A stretch of 64,000 nucleotides of DNA from Actinomycetota bacterium (lineage in GTDB: Bacteria > Actinomycetota > Acidimicrobiia > Actinomarinales > Actinomarinaceae): contig JACNGE010000009.1 of assembly GCA_014384285.1 (NCBI GenBank), positions 1 to 64,000 of the forward strand, given 5' to 3'. Below, one piece after another: positions 1 through 9,475 of this stretch (within the stretch, counting starts at the first letter, position 1; the number at the start of each line of letters is the position of its first letter). Under the pieces are notes generated by a model that saw nothing but the letters and a program-made list of their open reading frames with translations, searched no databases and had not been told where the DNA came from. The translations under genes were made by a program, and so were the position numbers.

Positions 1-264
1 GTACAAGATAAAAATGATTTTATTGGAGATGTTAGAGGATATGGAACAATGATAGGTGTAGAAATAGTCACTGATAAAAAATTAAAAAATTCATCAAAAG
101 AACTAGCTATGCAAATAATTGATACTGCTAAAAATAATGGCTTACTTCTTGTTAATTGTGGTCTCGAAGGAAATGTGATTAGATTCATGGGGCCATTAAC
201 TACACCCGTTGATCAAGTTAAAGAAGCAATGGAAATTTTTAGTGATTCAGTAAACTCTATTTAG
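1..264 (+). CDS. C-terminal fragment of a class III (4-aminobutyrate-type) aminotransferase, truncated by the window edge
   Basis: Frame +1 is open from base 1 (VQDKNDFIGDVRGYGTMIGVEIV...LLLVNCGLEGNVIRFMGPLTTP), typical of the class III aminotransferase C-terminus. Confidence 0.8.
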   Translation, partial: VQDKNDFIGDVRGYGTMIGVEIVTDKKLKNSSKELAMQIIDTAKNNGLLLVNCGLEGNVIRFMGPLTTPVDQVKEAMEIFSDSVNSI

Positions 265-1333
265 AGTCTATATGTGTAAGCTCATGAAGTTTTTTTAAAG
301 TTTCAGTATCTTTAGCAGCTTCTGCAGGTGCTTTCATCAACCAAGCTGAAACTAAATCTAGAGACTTTAAATCATTTTTCATAGCAAAAAACTTCATATA
401 TCTAATTGCATCGATTACAACACCGGCACTGTTTGGAGAGTCCCAAACTTCTAGCTGTAGTTCAATATTTAATGGAACTCCTCCAAAAGCTTCTCCTTCT
501 AATCTAATAAAAGCTTTTTTACGATCTTCTAGCCATTCGACATAATCAGAGGGTCCAATTCTAACTGTGCCTTCTTCCATTCCTTTACCTCTATTGGCAA
601 CGGATGTAACAGAAGTAGTCTTACTAGTTCTTTTTGTTTGTAACCTATCTTCTTCTAACATATTTAAAAAATCCATGTTTCCACCAACGTTCAGCTGGTA
701 TGAACGTTTCAAATTAAGACCTCTGTCAGAAAATAGTTGAGCTAATGCTCTATGAACAATTGTTGCTCCAACTTGACTTTTAATATCATCTCCAATTAAT
801 GGAACATTACTGTCAGAGAATTTTTTATACCACTCTTTATCTCTAGCAATAAACACTGGTATGCAGTTTATAAAACCTACTTTTGCTTCAATTGCACACT
901 CCGCGTAAAATTTTACGGCTTCATCTGATCCAACTGGTAAAAGATTAACTAAAATTTCAGCTTCTGAAGATTTTAAAATATCAACAACAGATTCTGAATC
1001 TTCTACTGGGTTGATTATGTCTTTTACAAACTTGCCAATACCATCAAGTGTTTTTCCAGGACTAACTTCAACTCCGAGATTTGGAACTTCTGAAAATTTG
1101 ATTGTATTGTTTGGTTTTGAAAATATTGCTTCTGATATATCTTTTCCAACTTTATCTTCATTAATATCAAATGCAGCGACAATTTCGATATCTGAAACCC
1201 TGTAGCCTCCAATAACATCAGAAATTAATCCATTTTCAGTGTCATTAACTTTATAATACTCAAGTCCTTGAATCAAGGAGCTTGCACAATTACCTATCCC
1301 GACAACTGCTACTTTAATTTTAGTGTTGCTCAT
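257..1333 (-). CDS. ino1: inositol-3-phosphate synthase, actinobacterial type
   Basis: MSNTKIKVAVVGIGNCASSLIQGLEYY; NVGGNMDFLNM; DSPNSAGVVIDAIR. Confidence 0.92.
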   Translation of the reverse strand: MSNTKIKVAVVGIGNCASSLIQGLEYYKVNDTENGLISDVIGGYRVSDIEIVAAFDINEDKVGKDISEAIFSKPNNTIKFSEVPNLGVEVSPGKTLDGIGKFVKDIINPVEDSESVVDILKSSEAEILVNLLPVGSDEAVKFYAECAIEAKVGFINCIPVFIARDKEWYKKFSDSNVPLIGDDIKSQVGATIVHRALAQLFSDRGLNLKRSYQLNVGGNMDFLNMLEEDRLQTKRTSKTTSVTSVANRGKGMEEGTVRIGPSDYVEWLEDRKKAFIRLEGEAFGGVPLNIELQLEVWDSPNSAGVVIDAIRYMKFFAMKNDLKSLDLVSAWLMKAPAEAAKDTETLKKLHELTHIDSK

Positions 1334-1371
1334 TTGATAACTTTAGCAATCACTAGTTATATGATAATTTA

Positions 1372-1485
1372 TTAGTTAAATAGGTAGTTGAACCAACTTG
1401 CTGAGTTGTAAAGCATTGCGACAATAAAATATATAACGAATGATGCAATTCCGATTATCTGAAGTATTTTTAATAATTTATTCAT
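1372..1485 (-). CDS. putative 37-aa single-TM microprotein (MNKLLKILQIIGIASFVIYFIVAMLYNSASWFNYLFN)
   Basis: Not in the ORF track. Hydrophobic helix; TAATCT -10-like box exactly 6 nt upstream of the ATG; sits in the gap between ino1 and the divergent nuclease gene. Confidence 0.45.
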   Translation of the reverse strand: MNKLLKILQIIGIASFVIYFIVAMLYNSASWFNYLFN

Positions 1486-1526
1486 AATGCAAGATTACAT
1501 TTAAAAAAATTTAAATAAAATACAGT

Positions 1527-1532
1527 TATAGT
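1527..1532 (+). promoter_or_regulatory. -10 box (TATAGT) 6 nt before ATG 1539; predicted leaderless
   Basis: TATAGT-TTAAAT-ATG. Confidence 0.5.
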
Positions 1533-1538
1533 TTAAAT

Positions 1539-2513
1539 ATGATTAAAAACTTATCTCCATCTAGAGCTTCTCAGTTTAAGACGTGTCCTAAACAATTTAA
1601 ATTTTCTAATGTTGATAAAATCAAGGAACCAACAACACTTGTCCAAGCTAAAGGAACAACTGTTCATCAAGCGTTAGAAGATCTCTATAATCTTCCAAGT
1701 AAAGATCGAACATCTGAAGTTTTATACGATTTATTTCGTAAAGCTTGGTCTAACGTAAGGGGTAACGACGAACATATAAATTTATTTAACTCTATTGAAG
1801 AGGAAAGAGAGTGGGGTCAAGAAGGTCTAAATTTATTACATAATTATTTAAAACTTGAAAATCCTCAAACACTTGAACCCTTGGAACAAGAAAGGTGGGT
1901 AAGAGGATCAATTGAAGATTTAAATTTACGTGGAATCCTAGACCGAATAGACGAAGATGAAGATGGTAATTTAATAATTGTTGACTACAAGTCAGGAAAA
2001 GCTCCACTTGCAAAATATAAAGAACCAAGATTTTTTGCTCTTAAACTGTACGCACTGCTTATCAGAGATGAACTTGGAGTTACACCCAAAGAGTTGAAAT
2101 TAATATATCTAAAAAATTCGACCATACATACATTAAAAGTAACTGACGAAATGTTAGATGAGGCAAGAGATGAAATACTAGATATCTGGGATGAAATAAA
2201 AAAAGCATTTGAGGAAAATAACTTTCCACCCACTAAAAATAATCTCTGTAATGATTGGTGTTACTACAAACCAATCTGTCCACTTTTTAATGAAGACGCA
2301 CCAGATACAGATGACTTACAAAACATTGAGGAAAGAATAACAGAACTAAATGAAACACTTGAAGCTGTTGAAATGTTTGAAAGCCTCGAAGATTTACCAG
2401 AATCAAGTCCTTTGAGAGATATAGATATCTTAAAAATTAATGAGGAACTAACTTCATTAGAAAGCCAGAAAAAAATAGTACAGGATAAAATTACCCTCTT
2501 ATTAAGGAAATAG
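1539..2513 (+). CDS. PD-(D/E)XK superfamily (RecB-like) nuclease with C-terminal Cys cluster
   Basis: SPSRASQFKTCPKQFKF; IIVDYKSG nuclease motif; CNDWCYYKPICP Fe-S-type cysteines. Confidence 0.85.
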   Translation: MIKNLSPSRASQFKTCPKQFKFSNVDKIKEPTTLVQAKGTTVHQALEDLYNLPSKDRTSEVLYDLFRKAWSNVRGNDEHINLFNSIEEEREWGQEGLNLLHNYLKLENPQTLEPLEQERWVRGSIEDLNLRGILDRIDEDEDGNLIIVDYKSGKAPLAKYKEPRFFALKLYALLIRDELGVTPKELKLIYLKNSTIHTLKVTDEMLDEARDEILDIWDEIKKAFEENNFPPTKNNLCNDWCYYKPICPLFNEDAPDTDDLQNIEERITELNETLEAVEMFESLEDLPESSPLRDIDILKINEELTSLESQKKIVQDKITLLLRK

Positions 2514-3764
2514 TCCTCTAGTTAGCTTTGCAGCAGCGACTCTTTTTATGCCTTTAATTAGTGCAGCAGTCCTTAAGTCACAATTATTCTTTTGGGATAT
2601 TGTCCAGACCTCTTCAAAAGCAGAAGTCATCGTATCAATTAACCTATCGTATAAATCCTTTTCCTTCCAAAGGTAGTTTTGCCTATTCTGCACCCACTCA
2701 AAATAAGATGCTGTAACACCACCGGCATTTGCTAATATATCTGGAATTACCAATACGTTGTTTTCTCGTAATATCTTATCAGCACTTACAGTTGTAGGTG
2801 AGTTTGCTGCCTCCACTAAAACATTAGCTTTTATATTATTGACGTTTGAGCTTGTTATGACCCCACCAATGGCAGCAGGAATTAGAACATCACACTCGAC
2901 TTCCAGGATATCTTCTGATAATTTATCGGCACCTTCAAAACCTGAGACGGAACTGCTCTTTGCAATGTGTTTAAATAATTCTGGAATATTTATGCCCTTA
3001 GGATTATAAATTCCTCCTCCTAAATCATTGACAGCTATAACTTTTGCTCCTCTTTCGTATGAATCTAGAGCTGCATAACGTCCTACATTTCCAAAACCCT
3101 GAATCACTACAGTTGAATCTTTAAAATTTTTATTAATTTTTTCCATTGCTTGTTGAGTGACTGCAATTGCGCCCCTGCCAGTTGCTTCTCTTCTTGTTAC
3201 TGACCCACCTATTGAAGCAGGTTTTCCAGTTACTATTCCTGGCTGGGGTGAACCAACAAAGTTACTGTAGGTATCCATTATCCAAGCCATTGTTTGCTCA
3301 TCTGTGCCTAAATCCGGTGCAGGTATGTCTTTGTCGACCCCAATTACAGGTAGTAACTCAGCAGTATATCTTCTTGTTACTCTTTGTTTTTCAGCTCTTG
3401 TTAGTTGGGATGGATCAATCGCAACTCCCCCTTTAGCTCCACCATAAGGTAATCCAACAATTGCAGATTTCCAAGACATCAGTATAGAAAGGGCTGTGAC
3501 TTCACCTAGATTAACATCAGGTGCATACCTAATACCACCTTTTGTAGGGCCCATAGAAAGTACGTGTTGGACTCTATATCCAACTACAGTTTCTACTTCT
3601 TCATATTCATCTCTTCTAAAGGGAAATGTTACTATTAGGGCTCTTTGGGGATGCTTTAAACGTTCTCTTATATTTGGATCAAGATTAATTAATTCAGCTA
3701 CTTCTTCGTATTGACGAATAACTTCTGTGTACATGTGTGAGTCAAATAACTGAGGATTTGTCAT
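2502..3764 (-). CDS. gdhA: Glu/Leu/Phe/Val dehydrogenase (glutamate dehydrogenase)
   Basis: MGPTKGGIRYAPDVNLGEVTALSILMSWKSAIVGLPYGGAKGG; VVIQGFGNVG. Confidence 0.93.
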   Translation of the reverse strand: MTNPQLFDSHMYTEVIRQYEEVAELINLDPNIRERLKHPQRALIVTFPFRRDEYEEVETVVGYRVQHVLSMGPTKGGIRYAPDVNLGEVTALSILMSWKSAIVGLPYGGAKGGVAIDPSQLTRAEKQRVTRRYTAELLPVIGVDKDIPAPDLGTDEQTMAWIMDTYSNFVGSPQPGIVTGKPASIGGSVTRREATGRGAIAVTQQAMEKINKNFKDSTVVIQGFGNVGRYAALDSYERGAKVIAVNDLGGGIYNPKGINIPELFKHIAKSSSVSGFEGADKLSEDILEVECDVLIPAAIGGVITSSNVNNIKANVLVEAANSPTTVSADKILRENNVLVIPDILANAGGVTASYFEWVQNRQNYLWKEKDLYDRLIDTMTSAFEEVWTISQKNNCDLRTAALIKGIKRVAAAKLTRGLFP

Positions 3765-3846
3765 TACTTAGCTATTGTATTGTAATAATTTAGAAACGTC
3801 ACTTTAAATTAATTTTTTGTCTTACCCATTGTGTATATTTAAAAAT

Positions 3847-3963
3847 ATGGAAAACAACAAAATTGAAAATATTCTAAATATGATTGGTATAGAGATTGTT
3901 ATATTGTGTGATAATCACACAGATAAGTGTAACTGTCATAATGTGGTCAAAGAGGCTGCATAA
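3847..3963 (+). CDS. putative 38-aa Cys/His-containing small ORF (MENNKIENILNMIGIEIVILCDNHTDKCNCHNVVKEAA)
   Basis: Not in the ORF track. TATATT about 7 nt upstream of the ATG; C-x6-C-x-C-H; ends 12 nt before the next CDS, whose ribosome-binding site AGGAG lies in that gap. Confidence 0.4.
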   Translation: MENNKIENILNMIGIEIVILCDNHTDKCNCHNVVKEAA

Positions 3964-3975
3964 TTTAGGAGAAAA

Positions 3976-4542
3976 ATGGTTAATAATATAGATGAGATAC
4001 TTGAGCTTACTAAAGAAATTTCTTTTCAAGACACTGAGGAAGTGGACTTTGCAGTTACAAAATTTGGTGAAGAGTTAATTAATACCAAAGATCTTGAATT
4101 CTTATGGGTTGCAAGAAATGCGACTAACATTGTTAAAAACAAAAGTAGTGATATCAAGACCTTTAGTGATTATAAAATGGCCGAAGATATTGAAGGAAAT
4201 GGTCCTGTCAGATTGGGGGACGAAGTTTTTATTTATAACAAATCATACAACTGGAAGGTTCAAGACTTAAGAAACTTTGTTAAATGGCTAGTCGAAAAAT
4301 CTTCTTCTAATGAAGAACTTATTGATTCTCTTTTAGCAGTAATGGGACAGAGTTTTGTTCCTAAGTTGAAAGGATTAGATTCAGTTTCGAATTCAAAGAG
4401 TTTGAACACAGATATGATCCGCGATACATTTTTATATAAAGAATGGAAAGATAAACCTGACTTAAAGACAATTAATACTAATACCGCTTCGGCACCTTCA
4501 TGGGCTAAAGATTTGAAACATAAAGAAAGAAGAAAGATATGA
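3976..4542 (+). CDS. hypothetical protein, 188 aa, coupled to the Rad52-like gene
   Basis: AGGAG RBS; 4-nt ATGA overlap with the next ORF; no family recognised. Confidence 0.75.
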   Translation: MVNNIDEILELTKEISFQDTEEVDFAVTKFGEELINTKDLEFLWVARNATNIVKNKSSDIKTFSDYKMAEDIEGNGPVRLGDEVFIYNKSYNWKVQDLRNFVKWLVEKSSSNEELIDSLLAVMGQSFVPKLKGLDSVSNSKSLNTDMIRDTFLYKEWKDKPDLKTINTNTASAPSWAKDLKHKERRKI

Positions 4543-4967
4543 AACAACTATATGAGTTATCAAGACAATTTCCAGATGAATGGGTAAAAAAGGCTCCAAA
4601 AGGTAAGTTTGGTAACTATATTCCCCACTCAGTTATAACACAAAGATTGCTCGAAATTTGTGGACCCTTCAATTGGGAAGTTATTGAATTAATACGTGAA
4701 GAAAAAAGTGGAAAAGTTGTAGGTTGTTTTGGGAAACTAACGGTTGAGATTGATGGAAAAATGGTAACAGTTACAGCTATTGGGGATGTTGAAAATGATC
4801 AAGGCAATGACGGGACTAATGCAAAACACGCTGAGTCAGATGCATTTAAGAGATGCGCAATGAAAATAGGACTTGGTCTACATCTTTGGGCTGGAGACGA
4901 ATACTACCTAGATAAGAAACTATCTGGAGAAAAAAATGCTAAAAAAATAAAGTTGCAATCAGCTTAG
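4539..4967 (+). CDS. Rad52/Rad22-family single-strand annealing-like protein
   Basis: PKGKFGNYIPHSVITQRLLEICGPFNWEV...GDVENDQGNDGTNAKHAESDAFKRCAMKIGLGLHLW resembles the Rad52/22 core (AESDAFKRCA..LG.G). Confidence 0.75.
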   Translation: MKQLYELSRQFPDEWVKKAPKGKFGNYIPHSVITQRLLEICGPFNWEVIELIREEKSGKVVGCFGKLTVEIDGKMVTVTAIGDVENDQGNDGTNAKHAESDAFKRCAMKIGLGLHLWAGDEYYLDKKLSGEKNAKKIKLQSA

Positions 4968-5419
4968 TTTTTGAGCTTACCCTTTTTGGATTCCAAAATA
5001 ATTGTTACTGGTCCATCGTTATGTATTGTGACTTTCATGTCTTCTCCAAAAATACCCTGTTTTACTATTCCATAATCTGACAATTTTTTAAAAACGTACT
5101 TTAAAAGCTCAATTGCTGTTTCTGGGCTCTCTGCTTCTACAAATGAAGGTCTGTTACCCTTTGAGGTATTTGCTAGTAATGTAAACTGGCTAACCAATAA
5201 TATTTCCCCATTTATATCCTGGATAGATTTATTCATTTTGTTAAATTCATCTGAAAAAATCCTTAAATTACCAATTTTATGAGTAAGAACATCTACATCT
5301 TGTGAAGAGTCACCTTTTTGTATGCCCCAAAGTAATACAATTCCTTCGTCAATTTCAGAAATTACTTTGTTATCAACTGTAACTTTTCCATATTTAACTC
5401 TTTGTAATACAACTTTCAT
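4964..5419 (-). CDS. dtd: D-aminoacyl-tRNA deacylase
   Basis: MKVVLQRVKYGKVTV; SQFTLLANTSKGNRPSF; NDGPVTI. Confidence 0.93.
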   Translation of the reverse strand: MKVVLQRVKYGKVTVDNKVISEIDEGIVLLWGIQKGDSSQDVDVLTHKIGNLRIFSDEFNKMNKSIQDINGEILLVSQFTLLANTSKGNRPSFVEAESPETAIELLKYVFKKLSDYGIVKQGIFGEDMKVTIHNDGPVTIILESKKGKLKN

Positions 5420-5441
5420 ATAAATATATTATGGTAGTTGT

Positions 5442-5855
5442 ATGAGTTTAGATAATAAAACAATTCAAATGGCTCGTGATGCAAATTATGCAGCATTAAC
5501 AACTTTGTTCAAAGATGGTACTCCTCAGACTCATGTTATGTGGGTAGATACAGATGGTGAGCATATTCTAATTAATACTGAAATTCACAGAGTTAAATAT
5601 AAAAATATAAAAAATGACAATCGAGTAACGGTGATGATTTGGAAAAAAGATGATGCATTTAAATTTGTAGAGATAAGAGGCAGAGTCGTAGGAGAAACCC
5701 CTGGTGATGATGCTGAAAAAAATATTAATGATTTGTCTCATAAATACTGGAATAAACCTTATCCATTTCCAATACAAACAGAAAGAATTGTGTTAAAAAT
5801 AAAAGCAGACAGGGAGTTCTTTTTTAATCTAAAAGATGATGATTTCGAAAATTAA
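5442..5855 (+). CDS. PPOX-class (probably F420-dependent) oxidoreductase
   Basis: YAALTTLFKDGTPQTHVMWVDTDGEHILINTE...RVVGETPGDDAEK. Confidence 0.85.
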   Translation: MSLDNKTIQMARDANYAALTTLFKDGTPQTHVMWVDTDGEHILINTEIHRVKYKNIKNDNRVTVMIWKKDDAFKFVEIRGRVVGETPGDDAEKNINDLSHKYWNKPYPFPIQTERIVLKIKADREFFFNLKDDDFEN

Positions 5856-6712
5856 TCTTTTTTATATTTGTAAAAACCTTTACCTGTTTTAACTCCTAGT
5901 TCACCTTTTTTAACTTTATCTTCTAAAAACTTCTTTGGATAATCTTCAGGATTTTTAGTTTCATTAAAGATTTTTAATTTTGCATAATAATGTATATCTA
6001 GTCCGGAATAGTCGGATATTTCAAATGGTCCAAGAGGATGATTTAAACCCTTTTTTATTGCTAAATCTATATCTTCAAACTCAGCAATGCCTTCATCGTA
6101 TAAATTATACGCTTCATCTACTAGTGCTGCGAGCATACGATTTACAATGAAACCTGGGGTTTCTTTTTTTAAAGTTACGATAGATCTTCCCATAGCCTTA
6201 CCTACATTTTGTGTTCTTAGTACAACCTCTTTATTAGTTGATTCAGGATATGATATCTCGATAAGATCCATCCTTAATGGTGGATAAAAAAAATGCATAT
6301 TTATAAATCTATCCAAAAAAGTACAATTCTTAGCAATCTCGGATGCAGCTATAAATGAACTATTGGTCGCTAAAACTACGTCGCGACTTGTTAATTTAGA
6401 CAGGTAAGAAAAAATCTCTAGTTTTACATCTAGGCGCTCAACAACTGCCTCAATAATAAAAGTTCTGTCTTTTGATAAATTTTCAAGGCTATTTACAACA
6501 TTAATATTGTTTTTAAAGTTTTTAAGATGATCTTCGTTGTATATTTTTTTTAATATAAGGTTTTTCAAATTTTCTTCAGAAAAGTTCAATTTCTGATTTA
6601 AATTATCTAAATCTTGATCGTAGATATGAGTGTCGTAACCTGCCATAGCTGCAAGAGAAGCGATTTGACTTCCCATTTGTCCGCCACCAATAACACCAAT
6701 CTTTTCATTCAT
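5852..6712 (-). CDS. 3-hydroxyacyl-CoA (3-hydroxybutyryl-CoA) dehydrogenase
   Basis: IGVIGGGQMGSQIASLAAMAGY Rossmann motif; NMHFFYPP; GFIVNRMLAALVDEAYNL; HPLGPFEISDYSGLD. Confidence 0.9.
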   Translation of the reverse strand: MNEKIGVIGGGQMGSQIASLAAMAGYDTHIYDQDLDNLNQKLNFSEENLKNLILKKIYNEDHLKNFKNNINVVNSLENLSKDRTFIIEAVVERLDVKLEIFSYLSKLTSRDVVLATNSSFIAASEIAKNCTFLDRFINMHFFYPPLRMDLIEISYPESTNKEVVLRTQNVGKAMGRSIVTLKKETPGFIVNRMLAALVDEAYNLYDEGIAEFEDIDLAIKKGLNHPLGPFEISDYSGLDIHYYAKLKIFNETKNPEDYPKKFLEDKVKKGELGVKTGKGFYKYKKD

Positions 6713-7914
6713 TTATGTTTATTTATCTCTCTTCTTGCAATTGACCTTAGGTGTACCTCGTCTGGTCCGTCAGCAATCCTAAGAACCCTAGCTCCTGCAG
6801 ACATTCTTGCTAGAGGTGTATCTTGAGAAAGACCCATAGCGCCATGTGCTTGGATTGCTTTATCAATTACATACGAAGCAGCCTCTACAACGGTCACTTT
6901 AATAGAAGAGATTTCTATCTTTGCTTCTTCTTTTCCGTAAGTATCTATCAACCAAGCAGTTTTAAGAGTTAGTAGTCTTGCCTCTTCAATTTTTATTCTT
7001 GATCTAGCAATCCATTCTTGGATTACTCCTTGTTCAGCAAGCTTTTGCCCAAAAGTTTCTCTTTCAAGGGTCCTCTTTATCATTAAATCTAATGCTCTTT
7101 CAGCCATCCCTATAGCTCTCATGCAGTGATGAATTCTTCCAGGTCCCAATCTAGCTTGAGCTATTTTAAAACCGAGACCTTCTCCTCCAATAATATTTTT
7201 TTTGGGAACTACAACATTTTCAAAAAGAAGTTCAGGATGCCCTGTATAGCCATCATCATAACCAAATACGTTCATGGGACGAATAATTGAAATTCCTTCT
7301 GTATCCATTGGAACGAGTATTTGACTTTGCCTCTGATGTGGAGCATTTTCAGGATTTGTAACGCCCATAAATATGCAAATTTTAGCTCTTGGATTGATTG
7401 CATTAGAAGTCCACCACTTACGTCCGTTAATAATATAATTGTCTCCATCACTTACAATCGAACTGCTTATGTTGGTTGCATCAGATGAAGCAACATCTGG
7501 TTCTGTCATAGCAAAACAAGATCTTATTGTTCCATCAAGTAAAGGTGCTAACCACTCTTCTTTTTGTTCTTGGGTGCCGAAATCATACAAAACTTCCATA
7601 TTTCCTGTGTCTGGAGCAGAACAATTAAATACTTCAGGGGCCCACCATACTTTTCCAGTAATTTCTGCTAGCGGAGCGTACTCTACATTTGTTAAACCTG
7701 GACCATATTTGTCATCAGGAAGGAAAAGGTTCCATAGGCCACTTTTTTTTGCTTTCTCTTTCAGGTCATCAAGAATATTCGGTATATGTAGTGGATTCCC
7801 AGAATCTTCAATTTCTTTATCATAAGCATTTTCATTGGGGTATATATATTCTTCAAAAAAATCAACAAGTTGTTTTTGTAAATCTAATGATTTTTTTGAG
7901 TAATTAAAATCCAC
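6709..7914 (-). CDS. acyl-CoA dehydrogenase
   Basis: CFAMTEPDVASSDATNI; GRKWWTSNA; IQAHGAMGLSQDTPLARM. Confidence 0.92.
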   Translation of the reverse strand: MDFNYSKKSLDLQKQLVDFFEEYIYPNENAYDKEIEDSGNPLHIPNILDDLKEKAKKSGLWNLFLPDDKYGPGLTNVEYAPLAEITGKVWWAPEVFNCSAPDTGNMEVLYDFGTQEQKEEWLAPLLDGTIRSCFAMTEPDVASSDATNISSSIVSDGDNYIINGRKWWTSNAINPRAKICIFMGVTNPENAPHQRQSQILVPMDTEGISIIRPMNVFGYDDGYTGHPELLFENVVVPKKNIIGGEGLGFKIAQARLGPGRIHHCMRAIGMAERALDLMIKRTLERETFGQKLAEQGVIQEWIARSRIKIEEARLLTLKTAWLIDTYGKEEAKIEISSIKVTVVEAASYVIDKAIQAHGAMGLSQDTPLARMSAGARVLRIADGPDEVHLRSIARREINKHK

Positions 7915-7972
7915 AATTTATTCTATCAATTAATTAAGTGCCGTGAAGAAACTTTATGTAATATATTATTTA

Positions 7973-8989
7973 ATGAACTTTTTTAATGAAATAACAAGAA
8001 ACTATATCTGTTCAGTTACAAATCTAGAAAAAGACTTCTCTTATGAGCAATTTAAAGTTGGTAGATCAAATATTACTTTTAAAATTAAGGACCAAAAAAA
8101 TAGTTACGTTTTGAGGAGACCCCCTTTTGGTGAGAAACTTGAATCCGCTCACAACATGCAAAGAGAATACAAAATATTAAAAGAACTATATAGAAATAAT
8201 CTTAAAGTTCCTGAACCAATTGCTCTTTGTTCAGATATGAATATTTCAAATGATGACTTTTTTATTATGGAATATATTGAAGGTGAAACTATTTCTGATA
8301 ATCTTGTTGCGAAGAAATACTCAAAAAAAGAGAAAGAATCAATATCAGTCTCATTTATAAATTCATTAGTTGAGTTACATAACTTTGATGTATTGAATTC
8401 TAATTTAAGTGATTTAGGGAAACATGAAAATTATGTAATTAGGCAAATACAAAGATGGAATAAACAATTTAATGCACAGAAAATCAGAGATATTAAAGAT
8501 ATAGACACTGCGACTCAGATTTTAATTGACACTATTCCTGTTCAGCAACAAATCAGCATTGTTCATGGTGATTATCGATTAGATAATGTGAGAATTAAGA
8601 ACGAAAAAGTGGCAGCAATTTTAGACTGGGAGTTGTGTACTCTTGGCGATCCCCTTGCAGATTTGGGTACAATAATTGCTTCCTGGGCAAACAACGAGGA
8701 GAAAGATACCCCCTTTATTTACTCTCCTTCATTAAGCGGTGGCTTTTTAACTCGAAAAGAGTTACTTGCAATATACGAAAAGGAAACAAATCTTGACTTA
8801 AAAGATATTGAGTTTTATGTTAGATTATCATTTTGGAAGCATGCCATGATCATGGAAGGTGTCTACGTAAGATATTCACTTGGTTATTATGGAGATACAA
8901 ACAAGAATGATATTGAAGCTTTTGCAAATAGTACAATTGCTTTTGCTAAAAAAGCATCAAATATTAACTTATTAGAGGAGATTTTATGA
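7973..8989 (+). CDS. phosphotransferase (APH/ACAD10-N-terminal-like) family protein
   Basis: VHGDYRLDNVRI and ILDWELCTLGDPLADLG kinase motifs. Start moved to ATG 7973 (ORF track 7943): TATATT lies 5 nt upstream. Confidence 0.88.
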   Translation: MNFFNEITRNYICSVTNLEKDFSYEQFKVGRSNITFKIKDQKNSYVLRRPPFGEKLESAHNMQREYKILKELYRNNLKVPEPIALCSDMNISNDDFFIMEYIEGETISDNLVAKKYSKKEKESISVSFINSLVELHNFDVLNSNLSDLGKHENYVIRQIQRWNKQFNAQKIRDIKDIDTATQILIDTIPVQQQISIVHGDYRLDNVRIKNEKVAAILDWELCTLGDPLADLGTIIASWANNEEKDTPFIYSPSLSGGFLTRKELLAIYEKETNLDLKDIEFYVRLSFWKHAMIMEGVYVRYSLGYYGDTNKNDIEAFANSTIAFAKKASNINLLEEIL

Positions 8990-9453
8990 AAGTTATTCCA
9001 GCAAGCGAACTAGAAAATCATATAGGGGAAGAAATTGGTATTTCTGAATGGATAGAGGTTTCACAGGAAAGAATAAATCAGTTTGCCGATGCAACGAATG
9101 ATCACCAATTTATACATGTGGATCCAGAACTTGCAAAATCTGCTCCAACACCATGGGACACAACTATTGCACATGGCTTTCTTACTTTAAGTCTTGTCTC
9201 CTATATGTCTGCTACATCTGGGTTTATGCCAGCAGATATGCAAACAGCAGTTAACTATGGTCTTGATAAAGTAAGATTTATGGAAGCGGTACCAGTTGAT
9301 AGCAAAATTCGAGGGAGATTTGTGCTGACTGACGCACAATATAAAAAAAATGGCAGATGGCTAGTAAAGACTACTGCCACTATAGAGATTGAAGGTGTAG
9401 AAAAACCAGCAGCTATAGTAGAGGCTTTAACTTTGTATATTGTAAAAGAATAA
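8986..9453 (+). CDS. MaoC-family (R)-specific enoyl-CoA hydratase
   Basis: QFADATNDHQFIHVDPELAKS...TIAHGFLTLSL; ATG overlaps the previous stop. Confidence 0.9.
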   Translation: MKVIPASELENHIGEEIGISEWIEVSQERINQFADATNDHQFIHVDPELAKSAPTPWDTTIAHGFLTLSLVSYMSATSGFMPADMQTAVNYGLDKVRFMEAVPVDSKIRGRFVLTDAQYKKNGRWLVKTTATIEIEGVEKPAAIVEALTLYIVKE

Positions 9454-9475
9454 AACATAATTTAAGGAGATATCT

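Noticed and set aside
1011-1218. Small ORFs on both strands inside ino1, and the many similar 60-140-aa Ser/Ile-rich ORFs inside other genes (e.g. 29261..29692, 7439..7825, 16941..17303)
   Set aside because: Antisense or alternate-frame ORFs embedded in well-supported genes, with no start signal or family resemblance
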